The notes beneath the pieces were generated by a model, which did no database searches, had not been told where the DNA came from, and worked only from the letters and a program-made list of their open reading frames with translations. Shown in pieces: positions 36,909 through 48,885 of a stretch of 64,000 nt of DNA. Each line of letters opens with the position of its first letter. Position 1 is the stretch's first letter. The DNA comes from Aristolochia californica (Eukaryota > Streptophyta > Magnoliopsida > Piperales > Aristolochiaceae). Both the position numbers and the translations under genes were made by a program. Location of the stretch: NCBI GenBank assembly GCA_029961685.1, contig JARWKL010000010.1, positions 18,559,931-18,623,930 of the forward strand, given 5' to 3'.

Positions 36909-39900
36909 TTTCCGATGATTGCAAAACCTAATATATAAAAAACTAAAAGAGTTTACAATCCTTAAAAATCATAGATAATTTTTGGAATTATCACTTTCAG
37001 CATTTGTGTTTTTCAAATTTGGATATACAATTTTTTTTTCAAATCCAAACTTGAGTTTTCATTCTCCCATTTTTCTTGTAAACAAAAAGATAAGGAAAAT
37101 AGATCACAACAAAATGAAAATTTGAGAGTTTATGTATGCAAAAAAATTGAAAATTATAATAAATGTAAGTGAAGAAAATTATTTCATGCACTAAAAATGA
37201 ACACCAAAGTTTTTTTATCCATGTTTGGGAAATTCCACTAGTATAACCCCTAATAGCTTCGTGGAATTTTATAAGAAAGAAATTTCTAATTGATCCTAAC
37301 ATGTTTTAAATATAGATATGCATGCCTGAAACATGTTGAAGATGCAAATGAATGAATGATTCAAAAATTTCAAGGAGAAGAAAAAATTAAATTCTCAAGT
37401 TAACGAGTGGTGGGATATTTACCAAAGCCAAACTACCAAGTTTCTACCTATTTACAGAAAGCGGATCTAACAATCACATATCATCATAAATGTTTTGATT
37501 GATTAATGATGTGTAACGGCTATAATTTTTGGAAGAAATGACTTATGGTTTGGGAGTCAACACTGTTAAAAATGTCTTGCCCCCCCTTTTTCGATGATTG
37601 CAAAACCTAGTTTATAAAAAACTAAAAGAGTTTACAATCCATAAATATCATAGATACTTTTTGGAATGATCTCTCTCAGCATTTGTGCATTTCCATTTTG
37701 GATGCACAATTTTTTTTCAAATCCAAACTTGAGTTTTCACTCTCCTATTTTTCTCGTAAACAAAAAGATAAGGCAAAAAGATTACAACAAAATGAAAATT
37801 TTGGATTTTATATATGCAAAAAATTGAAAGCTATAATAAATGTATGTGAAGAAAATTATTTCTTGCACTAAAAATGAACACGAAAGTTTTATTATCCATG
37901 TTTGGGAAATTCCACCAATACAACCCCTAATAGCTTGGTGGAATTTTATAAGAAAGAGATTTCTAATTGATCCTAACTGTTTTAAATATGCATATGCATG
38001 CCTGAAACATGTTGAAGATGCAAAAGACCTAATGATCCAAAAATTTCAAGGAGTTGAAAAAATTAAATTCTCAAGTTAACTTGTGGTGGGATATTTACTA
38101 GAGCCAAACAACGTACTTTTTGCGTATTTACAAAAAGTGGACCTGACAATCATAGATCATCGTAAATGTTTTGATCGATTAATGATGTGTAATGGCTATA
38201 ATTTTTGTTAGAAATGACTTATGGTTTGGGAGTCGACACTTAGTTAAAAATGCGTTGCCCCCCCTTTTTCGATGATTGCAAAACCTAATATATAAAAATC
38301 TAAAAGAGTTTACAATACTTAAAAATAACATATACTTTTAGGAATTATCTCTCTCAGAATTTGTGTATTTTCATTTTGGATGTTATATTTTATTTCAAAT
38401 CCAAACTTGAGTTTTCACTCTGGTGTTTTTCTCGTAAATAAAAGGATAAGGCAAATAAATCACAAGAAAATGATAATTTTAGAGTTTATGTATACAAAAA
38501 GTTGAAAAAAATAATAAATTTATGTGCAAAAAATTATTTCACGCACTAAAAATGAGCACTAAAGTTTTGTTATCCATATTTGGGAAATTCCACCAATACA
38601 ACCCCTAATAGCTTGGTGGAATTTTATAAGAAAGATATTTTTAATTGATCCTAACATATTTTAAATATGGATATGCATTACTGAAACATGTTGAAGATGC
38701 AAATGATCTAATGATCGAAAAATTTCAAGGAGTCAAACAAATTAAATTCTCAAGTTAACGTTTGGTGGGATATTTACTAGCGCCGAACAACCCACTTTTT
38801 GCCAATTTACAAAAAGCGGACCGAACAACCATAGATCATCGTAAAAGTTTTGATCGATTAATGATGTGTAAGGGCTATAATTTTTGTTAGAAATGATTTA
38901 TTGTTTGGGAGTAAACAGTCAATTAAAAATGCATCCCCCCCCCCTTTTCCGATGATTGAAAAACCTAATATATAAAATAATAAAAGTGTTTATGATCCTT
39001 AAAAATCATAGATAATTTTTGGAAATATCTCTATCAGCATTTGTGCATTTCCATTTTGGATGTTAAATTTTTTTTCAAATCCAAACTTGAGTTTTTTCTC
39101 TGCAATTTTTCTTGTAAACAAAAAGATAAGCAAAATAGATCAAAAGAAAATGAAAATTTTAGAGTTTATGTAAGTAAAAAATTGAAAACTATAATAAATG
39201 TAAGTGAAGAAAATTATTTCACACACTAAAAATGAACACCAATGTTTTGTTATCCCTGTTTGGTAAATTCCACTAGTACAACCCCTAATAGCTTGGTGGA
39301 ATTTGATAAGAAAGAGATTTCTAATTGATCCTAACAAGTTTTAAATATGGATATGAATGCTTGGAACATGTTGAGATGCAAATGACCTAATGATCCAAAA
39401 ATTTCGAGTAGAAAAAATTAAATTCTCAAGTTAACGTGTGGTGGGATATTTACCAGAGCCAAACAACCCACTTTTTGCCTATTCACAAAATGCGGATCTA
39501 ACAATCATAGATCAACATAAATGTTTTGATAGATTAATGATGTGTTATGGCTATAATTTTTGGTAGAAATGACTTATTGTTTGGGAGTCAGCACTAAGTT
39601 AAAAATGCTTCGCCCCCACTTTTCCAATGATTGCAAAACCTAATATATAAAAAACTAAAAGAGTTTTCAATCCTTAAAAATCATAGATACTTTTTGGAAT
39701 TATCACTCTCAAAATTTGTGCCTTTCCATTTTGGATGTTCAATTTTTTTTCAAATCCAAATGTGATTTTTCACTCTCCCATTTTTCTCGTAAACAAAAAG
39801 ATAAGGTAAAAAGATTACAACAAAATGAAAATTTTAGAGTTTATGTATGAAAAAAATTGAAAAATATAATAAATGTATGTGAAGAAAATTATTTCACGCA

Positions 39901-41778
39901 CTAAAAATGAACACCAAAGTTTTGTAATTCATGTTTGAAAAATTCTACCAATACAACCCCTAATAGCTTGGTGGAAATTTATAAGAAAGAGATTTCTAAA
40001 TGATTCTAACATGTTTTAAATAGGGATAAGCATGCCTGAAACATGTTGAAGATGCAAATAACCTAATTATCCAAAAATTTAAAGGATTAGAAAAAATTAA
40101 ATTCTTAAGTTAACGTGTGGTGGGATATCTACCTGTGCCAAACAACCCACTTTTTATTTACAAAAAGTGAACCTAACAATCATAGATCATCATAAATGTT
40201 TTAATCGATTAATAAAGTGTTATGGTTATAATTTTTGTTAGAAATCACTTATGGCATGGGAGTCAACACTCAGTTAAAAATGCCTCGACCCCCCTTATTT
40301 GATGATTACAAAACAAAAAATATAAAAATATAAAAGAGTTTAATCCTTACAAATCACATATACTTTTTGGAATTATCTCTCTAAAAATTTTTGCATTTTC
40401 ATACTGGATGTTTGATTTTTTTTCAAATCCAAACTTGAGTTTTCACTCTGCCATTTTTTCAAGTACACAAAAGGATAAGGCAAATAGATCACAATAAAAT
40501 GAAACTTTTAGAGTTTATGTATGTAAAAAATTGAAAACTATAATAAATGTAAGTGCAGAAAATCATTTCACGCACTAAAAATGAACACCAAGTTTTGTTA
40601 TCCATGTTTGGGAAATTCCACCAATACAACCCCTAATAGCTTGGAGGAATTTTATAAGAAAGAGATTTCTAATTGATCCTAACATGTTTTAAATATGGAT
40701 ATGAATGCTTGAAACATGTTGAAGATGCATATGACCTAATGATCTAAAACATTCGAGTAGAAAAAATTAAATTTTCAAGTTAACGTACGGTGGGATATTT
40801 ACCTGAGCCAAACAACCAAGTTTTTGCCTATTTACAAAACGCGGACCTAACTATCATAGATAATCATAAAATATTTGATCGATTAATGATGTGTAACGGC
40901 TATAATGTTTCTTAAAAATGACTTATGGTTTGGGAGTGAACATTCGGTTAAAAATGTCTCTTCCCCCCTTTTCATATGATCGCAAAACCTAATATATGAA
41001 AAACTAAAAGAGGTTACAATCCTTAAAAATCATAGATATTTTTTGGAATTATCTCTCTCAGAAATTGTGCATTTCCATTTTGGATGTTCAATTTTTTTTC
41101 AAATCCAAACTTGAGTTTTCGCTTTGCAATTTTTCACTTAAAAAAAAAGGATTAGGGAAATAGATCACAAGAAAAATGAAAATTTTAGAGTTTAAGTATG
41201 AAGAAAGTTGAAAACTATAATAAATTTAGGTGAAGAAAATTATTTCACGCACAAAAAATGAACACCAAAGTTTTTTTTTTATGTTACGGAAATTCCACTA
41301 GCACAACCCCTAATAGTTTGGTGGAATTTTATAAGAAAGTGATTTCTAATTGATCCTAACATGTTCTAAATATGGATATACATGCCTGAAACATGTTGAA
41401 GATGCAAATGACCTATTGACAATAAAAAATCGAGTAGAAAAAAATTAAATTCTCAAGTTAACGTGCGGTGGGACATTTACTAGAGCCCAACAACCCACTT
41501 TTTGCCTCTTTACAAAAAGGGGACCTAACAATCATTGATCATCAGAATTGTTTTGAACAATTAATGATGGGTAACGGCTATAATTGTTTTTAGAAATGAC
41601 ATTTGGATTGGGAGTCCTATTTTACTCGAAAATACATGACAACATAAAAAAAATTTAGAGTTTATGTATGCAAAAAATTGAAAACTACAATAAATATAAG
41701 TGAAGAAAATTATTTCACACACCAAAAATAAGCACAAAAGTTTTGTTATCCATGTTTGAGAAATTCCACCAGTACAAC
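36149..41778 (-). repeat. Family B satellite, diverged monomers
   Basis: Reverse-oriented monomers anchored at 36177, 36839, 37552, 38228, 38907, 39583, 40258, 40932 and 41610. Most are 674-679 bp; the one from 36839 is 713 bp because of its poly-C tract. The last (41610-41971) is only 361 bp. It has lost about 180 bp after 'gattgggagtc' (about 41,617) and about 130 bp after 'accagtacaac' (about 41,779). No gene is seen. Confidence 0.9.
36871..36908 (+). repeat. Poly-C tract, 38 C
   Basis: Pure 38-base C run, the longest uninterrupted one in the window, after 'atgcatcgca' and before 'tttccgatgattgc'. Confidence 0.95.
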
Positions 41779-44021
41779 AATGCAAAAATTTCAAGGAGTG
41801 GGAAAAATTAAATTCTCGAGTTAACGTGCAGTGGGATATTTACCAAAGACAAACAACCCACTTTTTGCCTACTTACAAAAAGCAGAGCTAACATTCATAG
41901 ATCATCGTAAATGTTTAGATCGATTAATGATGTGATGACTATAATTTTTGTCAAAAATGACTTATGGTTTGGGAGTCAACACTCAATTAAAAATGCCTCC
42001 CCCCCCCCTTTTTCGCTGATTGAAAATCCTAATATATAAAAAAATAATAGAGTTTCCAATCCTTAAAAATCACAGATACTTTTTGGAATTATCTCTCTCA
42101 GCATTTGTGCATTTTTACTTTGGATGTTCAATTTTTTTTCAAATCCAAACTTCAGTTTTTACTCTGCCATTTTTCTCGTAAACAAATAGATATGGCAAAT
42201 AGATCACAAGAAAATGAAAATTTTAGAGTTTATGTATGTAAAAAATTGAAAAATATATTAAATGTAAGTGAATAAAATTATTTCACGCACTAAAAATGAA
42301 TACCAAAGTATTGTTATCCATGTTTGGGAAATTCCACTAGTAAAACCCCTAATAGCTTCGTGGAATTTTATAAGGAAGAGATTTCTAATTGATCATAACA
42401 TGTTTTAAATATGGACATGCATGCCTGAAACATGTTGAAGATGCAAATGACCTAATGATCCTAAAATTTCAAGGAGTAAAAAAAATTAAATTTTCAAGTT
42501 AACGTACGGTGGGATATTTACTTGAGCCAAACTACCTAGTTTTTGCTTATTTACAAAAATCGGACCTAACTATCATAGATCATCGTAAAAGTTTTGATCA
42601 ATTAATGATGTCTAACAGCTATAATGTTTCTTAAAAATGATTTACGATTAAAAACGCCTCTCCCCCCCTTTTCCAATGATCGCAAAACCTAATATATGAA
42701 AAACTAAAAGAGTTTACAATCCTTAAAAATCATAGGTACATTTTGGATTTATCTCTCTCAAAAATTGTGCATTTCCATTTTGGATGTTCAATTTTTTTTC
42801 AAATCCAAACTTGAGTTTTCGCTCTACAATTTTTCTCTTAAAAAAAGGACAAGGGAAATAGATCACAAGAAAATGAAAATTTTAGAGTTTAATTATGCAA
42901 AAAGTTGAAAACTATAATAAATGTAAGTGAAGAAAATTATTTCACACACGAAAAATGAACACCAAATTTTTGTTTTCGATGTTTGGGAAATTTCACTAGT
43001 ACAACCCCTAATTGCTTGGTGGAATTTTATAAGAAAGTGCTAATTAATCCTAACATGTTTTAAATACGGATATGCATGCCTGAAACATGTTGAAGATGCA
43101 AATGACCTATTGATCCAAAAATTTCGAGTAAAAAAAATTAAATTCTCAAGTTAACGTGCGCTGGGACATTTACCAGAGCCCAACAACCCACTTTTTGCTT
43201 ATTTACAAAAAGGGGACCTGACAGTCATAGATCATGATAATTGTTTTGATCAATTAATGATGCGTAACGGCTATAATTTTTTTTAGAAATGACATATGGT
43301 TTGGGAGTCAACACTCAGTTGAAAAATGCCTCGTCCCCTCCTCCCTTTTCCAATCATTGCAAAACATAATTTATAAAAAACTAAAAGAGTGTACAATCCA
43401 TATAAATCACAGAAATATTTTGGAATTATCTCTCTCAGCATTTGTGCATTTCCATTTTGGATGTTCAATTATTTTTCAAATCCAAACTTGAGTTTTCACT
43501 GTCCCATATTACTCGAAAACAAAAAGGTAAGGCAAATAGATCACAACATAACAAAAATCTTAGAGTTTATGTATGCAAAAAATAGAAACCTATATTAGAA
43601 GTAAGTGAAGAAAATTATTTCACACACTAAAAATGAACACAAAAGTTTTGTTATCCATGTTTGGGAAATTCCACCAGTACAACCCCTAATAGCTTGGTTG
43701 AATGTTAAAAGAAAGAGATTTCTAATTGATCCTAAAATATTTTAAATATGGATATGCATGAGTGAAACATGTTGAAGATGCAAATGACCTAATGATGTAA
43801 AAATTTCAAGGAGTGGGAAAAATTAAATTTTTGAGTTAACGTGCAGTGGGATATTTACCAAAGTCAAACAACCAACTTTTTGCCTACTTACAAAAAGCGG
43901 ACCTAACATTCATAGATCATCATAAATGTTTAGATCGATTAATGATGTGTGACGGCTATAATTTTCGTTAGAAATGACTTATGGTTTGGGAGTCAACACT
44001 CAATTACAAATGCCTCGCCAT

Positions 44022-44039
44022 CCCCCCCCCCCCCCCCCC
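44022..44039 (+). repeat. Poly-C tract, 18 C
   Basis: C run after 'cctcgccat' in the first monomer of the second three-monomer unit. The counterpart monomer at about 41,999 has about ten C, so the tract changed after the unit was duplicated. Confidence 0.95.
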
Positions 44040-45374
44040 TCTTTTTCGATGAATGCAAAACCTAATATATATAAAAAACTAATAGAATTTCCAATCCTTA
44101 AAAATCATAGATACTTTTTGGAATTATCTCTCTCAACATTTCTGCATTTTTATTTTGGATGTTCAATTTTTTTTCAAATCCAAACTTTAGTTTTCACTCT
44201 GCCATTTTTCTCGTAAACAAATAGATGTGGCAAATAGATCACAAGAAAATGAAAATTTTAGAGTTTATGTATGCAAAAAATTGAAAAATATATTAAATGT
44301 AAGTGAAGAAAATTATTTCACGCACTAAAAATCAACACCAAAGTATTGTTATCCATGTTTGGGAAATTCCACTAGTACAACCCCTAATAGCTTGGTGGAA
44401 TTTAATAAGGAAGAGATTTCTAATTGATCATAACATGTTTTAAATATAGATATGCATGCGTGAAACATGTTGAAGATGCAAATGACCTAATGATCTTAAA
44501 ATTTCAAAGAGTAGAAAAAATTAAATTTTCAAGTTAACGTACGGTGGGATATTTACCTGAGCCAAACAACCCAGTTTTTGCCTCTTTACAAAACGCAGAC
44601 TTAACTATGATAGATCAGCGTAAAATTTTTGATCGATTAATGATATGTAACGGCTATAATGTTTCTTAAAAATGACCTATGGTTTGGGAGAGAACATTCG
44701 GTTAAAAATGCCGCTCCCTCCCTTTTTCGATGATCTCAAAACCTAATATATGAAAAACTAAAAGAGTTTACAATCCTTAAAAATCACAGATACTTTTTGG
44801 AATTATCTCTCTCAGAAATTGTGATTTTCCATTTGGATGTTAAATTTTTTTTCAAATCCAAACTTGAGTTTTCGCTCTGCAATGTTTCTCTTAAAAAAAA
44901 GGATAAGGGAAATAGATCACAAGAAAATGAAAATTTTAGAGTTTAAGTATGCAAAAAGTTAAAAACTATAATAAATGTAATTGAAGAAAATTATTTCATG
45001 CACAAAAAATGTACACCAAAGTTTTGTTTTCGTTGTTTGGGAAATTCCACTAGTACAACCCCTAATAGCTTGGTGGAACTTTATAAGAAAGTGATTTCTA
45101 AATGATCCTAACATGTTTTAAATATGGATATGCATTCCTGAAACATGTTGAAGATGCAAAATGACATATTGATCCAAAAATTTCAAGGAATAGAAAAAAT
45201 TAAATTCTCAAGTTAACCTGCGGTGGGACATTTACCATAGCCCAACAACCCACTTTTTGCCTATTTACAAAAAGCGGACTAACAGTCATAGATCATGATA
45301 ATCTTTTTGATCAATTAATGATGCGTAACGGCTATAATTTTTTTTAGAAATGACATATGGTTAGGGAGTCACAG

Positions 45375-45376
45375 CC

Positions 45377-45402
<26 letters not shown>
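45375..45402 (+). repeat. Poly-C tract, 28 C
   Basis: C run following 'gggagtcacag'. The preceding 'aacactcagttaaaaatgcctcg' present in the counterpart at 43303 has been lost here, so the tract replaced or removed part of its own left flank. Confidence 0.95.
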
Positions 45403-45409
<7 letters not shown>

Positions 45410-46560
45410 CAATCATTGCAAAACATAATTTATAAAAAAACTAAAAGAGTGTACAATCCATATAAATCACAAAAATATTTTGGAATTATCTCTCTCAGCA
45501 TTTGTCCATTTCCATTTTGGATGTTCAATTATTTTTCAAATCCAAACTTGAGTTTTCACTGTCCCATATTACTCGAAAACAAAAGGTAAGGCAAATAGAT
45601 CACAACATAAAAAAAATTTTAGATTTTATGTATGCAAAAAATTGAAACCTATATTATAAGTAAGTGAAGAAAATTATTTCACACACTAAAAATGAACACA
45701 AAAGTTTTGTTATCCATGTTTGGGAAATTCCACCAGTACAACCCCTAATAGCTTGGTGGAATTTTAAAAGGAAGAAATTTCTAATTAATCCTAACATATT
45801 TTAAATATGGATATGCATGACTGAAACATGTTGAAGATGCAAACGACCTAATGATGCAAAAATTTCAAGTAGTGGGAAAAATAAAATTTTCGAGTTAACG
45901 TGCAGTGGGATATTTACCAAAGTCAAACAACCCACTTTTTGCCTACTTACAAAAAGCGGACCTAACATTCATAGATCATCATAAATGTTTAAATCGATTA
46001 ATGATGTGTGACGACTATACTTTTTGTTAGAAATGATTTATGGTTTGGGAGTCAACACTCAATTAAAAATAATTCTTGCAAAACATAATATATAAAAAAC
46101 TACTAGAGTTTCCAATCCGTAAAAATCACAGATACATTTTGGAATTATCTCTCTCAGCATATGTGCATTTTTATTTTGGATGTTCAAATTTTTTTCAAGT
46201 CCAAACTTGAGTTTACACTCTGCCATTTTTCTCGTAAACAAATAGATATGGAAAATAGATCACAAGAAAATGAAAATTTTAGAGTTTCGGTATGCAAAAA
46301 ATTTAAAAATATATTAAATGTAAGTGAAGAAAATTATTTCATGCACTTAAAAAGAACACCAAATTATTGTTTTCCATGTTTGGGAAATTCCACTAGTACG
46401 ACCCCTAATAGCTTGGTGGAATTTTATAGGGAAGAAAACTCTAATTGATCATAGCATGTTTTAAATATGGATATGCAAGCCTGAAACATGTTGAAGATGC
46501 AAATGACCTAATGATCCTAAAATTTCAAGTAGTAGAAAAAATTAAATTCTCAAGTTTACG

Positions 46561-47076
46561 TGCGATGGGATATTTACCAGTGCCAAACAACCAACTTTTT
46601 GCCTATTTAGAAAAAGCGAACCTAAAAATCATAGATCATCGTAAATGTTTTGATCGATTAATGATGTGTAACGCCGATAATTTTTGTTCGAAATGACTTA
46701 TGGTTTGGGAGTCAACACTCTATTAAAAATACCTTGCCCCTCTTTTTCCGATGATTGCAAAACCTAATATATGAAAAACTAAAAGAGTTTAAAAACCTTA
46801 AAAATGACAGAAACTCTTTTGAATTATCTCTCTTAGCAATTGTGCATTTCCATTTTGTATGTTCTGTTTTTTTTCAAAACCAAAATTGAGTTTTTACTCT
46901 CCCATTTTACTTGTAAACAAAAAGTAAAGGCAAAAAGATCACAATAAAAATAAAATTTTAGAGTTTATGTTTGAAAAAAATTTAAAACTATAATAAATGT
47001 AAGTGAATAAAATAATTTCATGCACAAAAAATGAACACCAAAGTTTTTTTATCCATGTTTGGGAAATGCCACTATT
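46561..47076 (-). repeat. Family B satellite, left part of the monomer split by the solo LTR
   Basis: Diverged reverse-oriented satellite, anchor at 46707, running to 'gggaaatgccactatt' at 47076. The same monomer continues at 47848 with 'ccctaatagctta'; without the insert it would be about 679 bp. Confidence 0.9.
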
Positions 47077-47081
47077 ACAAC
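47077..47081. other. Target-site duplication ACAAC, left copy
   Basis: ACAAC here and at 47843-47847 flank the solo LTR exactly. One copy is the native satellite sequence (compare 'agtacaacccctaat' in other monomers). Five bases is the normal duplication length for plant LTR retrotransposons. Confidence 0.93.
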
Positions 47082-47361
47082 TGTTAGTGTATCAATACCC
47101 ACCTCTCTCAAGTTACCGTTAATGTAATGTATTCACTGGCCCCCAAGTATGAGGAGCGCCAATGTCGATAGTGAGTAATTAGTTAACGGTTCCAGCTTAG
47201 ACGCTGATGAGGTCAAATTGTGACCGCAATGGTTACTTGTGAATAAACTGTAAAACAAATAGTAGGGTTTGGGGCGTCAGCCCTAACGGGGGTCTAAGGG
47301 GGCTGACCCCATGGTATGCACGTGTCACGATTGCATCACCAAGTGCCAACGTGGAGGATAG

Positions 47362-47586
47362 CTGGATGGCTTGCTCTACAAGCTTCCTAGACGGCTTGCT
47401 CTACAAGTTTCCTAGATGGTATGCTCTACAAGCTTCCTAGATGGCTTGCTTTACAAGCTTCCTAGATGGCTTGCTCTACAAGCTTCCTAGATGGTGTGCT
47501 CTACAAGCTTCCAAGATGGCTTGCTCTACAAGCTTCCTAGATGGTGTGCTCTACAAGCTTCCTAGATGGCTTGCTCTACAAGCTTC
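47362..47586 (+). repeat. 25-bp minisatellite, 9 copies, inside the solo LTR
   Basis: Nine head-to-tail 25-bp units fill exactly 225 bp. Each contains a core like ATGGCTTGCTCTACAAG followed by CTTCC and TAG. Variants are few (ggtatg, ggtgtg, tttac, gtttcc, caag). The array lies immediately upstream of the TATA box, in what would be U3, where such repeats can act as enhancer-like elements; that role is inferred. Confidence 0.95.
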
Positions 47587-47602
47587 CTCAATGAAAAACA
47601 CT

Positions 47603-47610
47603 TATAAATA
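47603..47610 (+). promoter_or_regulatory. TATA box of the solo LTR
   Basis: TATAAATA followed by GAGG, about 520 bp from the LTR start and 17 bp after the minisatellite. It matches a plant core promoter and is the best supported promoter in the window. Confidence 0.7.
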
Positions 47611-47842
47611 GAGGTGTTCTTCAGCTGCATTGGTATCCAGAAAATGAGAGTAATTCCTTCTTCATTACTCTGTTTTATTGTTTAGTTTCTTCTTGTAATT
47701 TCTGTTCAGTCCAGAAACCATTGAAGCTCTTCTAGAGCGTGTGGTGGGACGAAGTTTCTTATCGTATTTGTAATAGATCAGTGTTGGTTTTCTTCTTGAT
47801 TGCTGTTTAGATGTTCCTGGGCTGAGTTTACTCTGTTTTACA

Positions 47843-47847
47843 ACAAC
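47843..47847. other. Target-site duplication ACAAC, right copy
   Basis: Identical to 47077-47081, directly after the LTR's terminal CA, and continuous with 'ccctaatagctta' of the interrupted monomer. Confidence 0.93.
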
Positions 47848-48845
47848 CCCTAATAGCTTAGTGGAATTTTATAAGAAAGAGATTTCTAATTGATCCTAAC
47901 ATGTTTTAAATATGGATATGCATGCCTGAAACTTGTGGAAGACGTAAATTACCAAATGAGCGAAAAATTTAAAGGAGAAGAAAAAATTAAATTCTCAAGT
48001 TAACGTGCGGTAGGATATTTACCAGAGCCAAACAACCCATTTTTGCCTATTTAAAAAAAGCGGACCTAACAATCATAGATCACTGGAAAATGTTTTGAAT
48101 AGTTAATGATGTATAACGGCCATAATTTTTGTTAGAAATGACTGATGGCTAGGGAGTCAACACTCAGTTAAAAATGCATCACCCCTCCTTTTCCGATGAT
48201 TGCAAAACCTAATTTATAAAAAAACTAAAAGAGTTTACTATCCATAAAAAGCACATATACTTTTTCATTTGTACATTTCCATTTTGGATGTTCAATTCTT
48301 TTTCAAATCAAAACTTGAGTTTTCACTCTCCCATTTTTCTCGTAATAAAAAAGATAAGGCAAATAGAACATCACAAAATGTAAATTGCAGAGTTTATGTA
48401 TGCACAAAATTGAAAACTATAATAAATTTTAGGCAACAAAATTATTTCACGCACTAAAAAATAACACCAAAGTTTTGTTATCCAAGTTTGGGAAATTCCA
48501 CTAGTACAATCCCTAAGAGCTTGGTGGAATTTTATAAGAAAGAGATTTCTAATTGATCTTAACATGTTTTAAACATGGATATGCATCCATGAAACATATT
48601 GAAGATGCAAATGATCTAATGATCCAAAAATTTCAAGGATTAGAGAAAATTAAAATCTCAAGTTAACGTGTGGTGGGATATTTACCAAAGCCAAACAACC
48701 CAGTTTTTGCCTATTAACAAAAAGCGGATCTAACAATCATAGAGCATCATAAATGTTTTGATTGATTAATGATGTGTAATGGCTAAAATTTTTGTTATCC
48801 ATGAGTTATGGTTTGGGAGTCAGCACTTAGTTAAAAATGTCTCGC

Positions 48846-48846
<1 letters not shown>

Positions 48847-48879
<33 letters not shown>
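48847..48879 (+). repeat. Poly-C tract, 33 C
   Basis: Pure C run after 'gtctcgca' and before 'tcttttacgatgattgc' in the monomer anchored at 48815. Confidence 0.95.

Positions 48880-48885
<6 letters not shown>

Larger units (their letters stand above)
41779..46560 (-). repeat. Family B three-monomer HOR, ~2.0 kb, about 2.3 copies
   Basis: Three monomer types repeat in order: anchors 41971, (lost) about 42645, 43303; then 43988, 44696, 45364; then 46047. The offsets are 2,017, 2,059 and 2,061 bp, varying mainly with the poly-C tract. Diagnostic variants recur at this spacing: 'aaggagtgggaaaaa' (41790, 43809, with a one-base variant near 45867), 'accaaagtattgtt' (42302, 44337), and 'tgatgcgtaacgg' (43258, 45320). 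In the first copy a small deletion near 42,645 removes the 'gggagtcaacac' anchor. The third copy loses similarity at about 46.56 kb. Confidence 0.82.
47082..47842 (+). mobile_element. Solo LTR of an LTR retrotransposon, 761 bp
   Basis: Starts TGTTAGTG and ends TTTTACA, the TG...CA ends of an LTR, between two copies of ACAAC. Nothing of the coding interior, primer-binding site or second LTR is present, so this is what remains after recombination between the two LTRs. A TATAAATA box at 47603 supports plus orientation and places the transcription start near 47,630. The upstream part carries a 25-bp minisatellite. It also has a hairpin-like pair GTCAGCCC (about 47,275) and GGGCTGAC (about 47,299). 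Composition is visibly less AT-rich than the satellite. Superfamily (Copia or Gypsy) cannot be told from the LTR alone. Confidence 0.93.

Noticed and set aside
47082..47842. A host gene promoter and first exon
   Set aside because: The TATA box lies within a segment with exact LTR ends and a target duplication, and no open frame follows.
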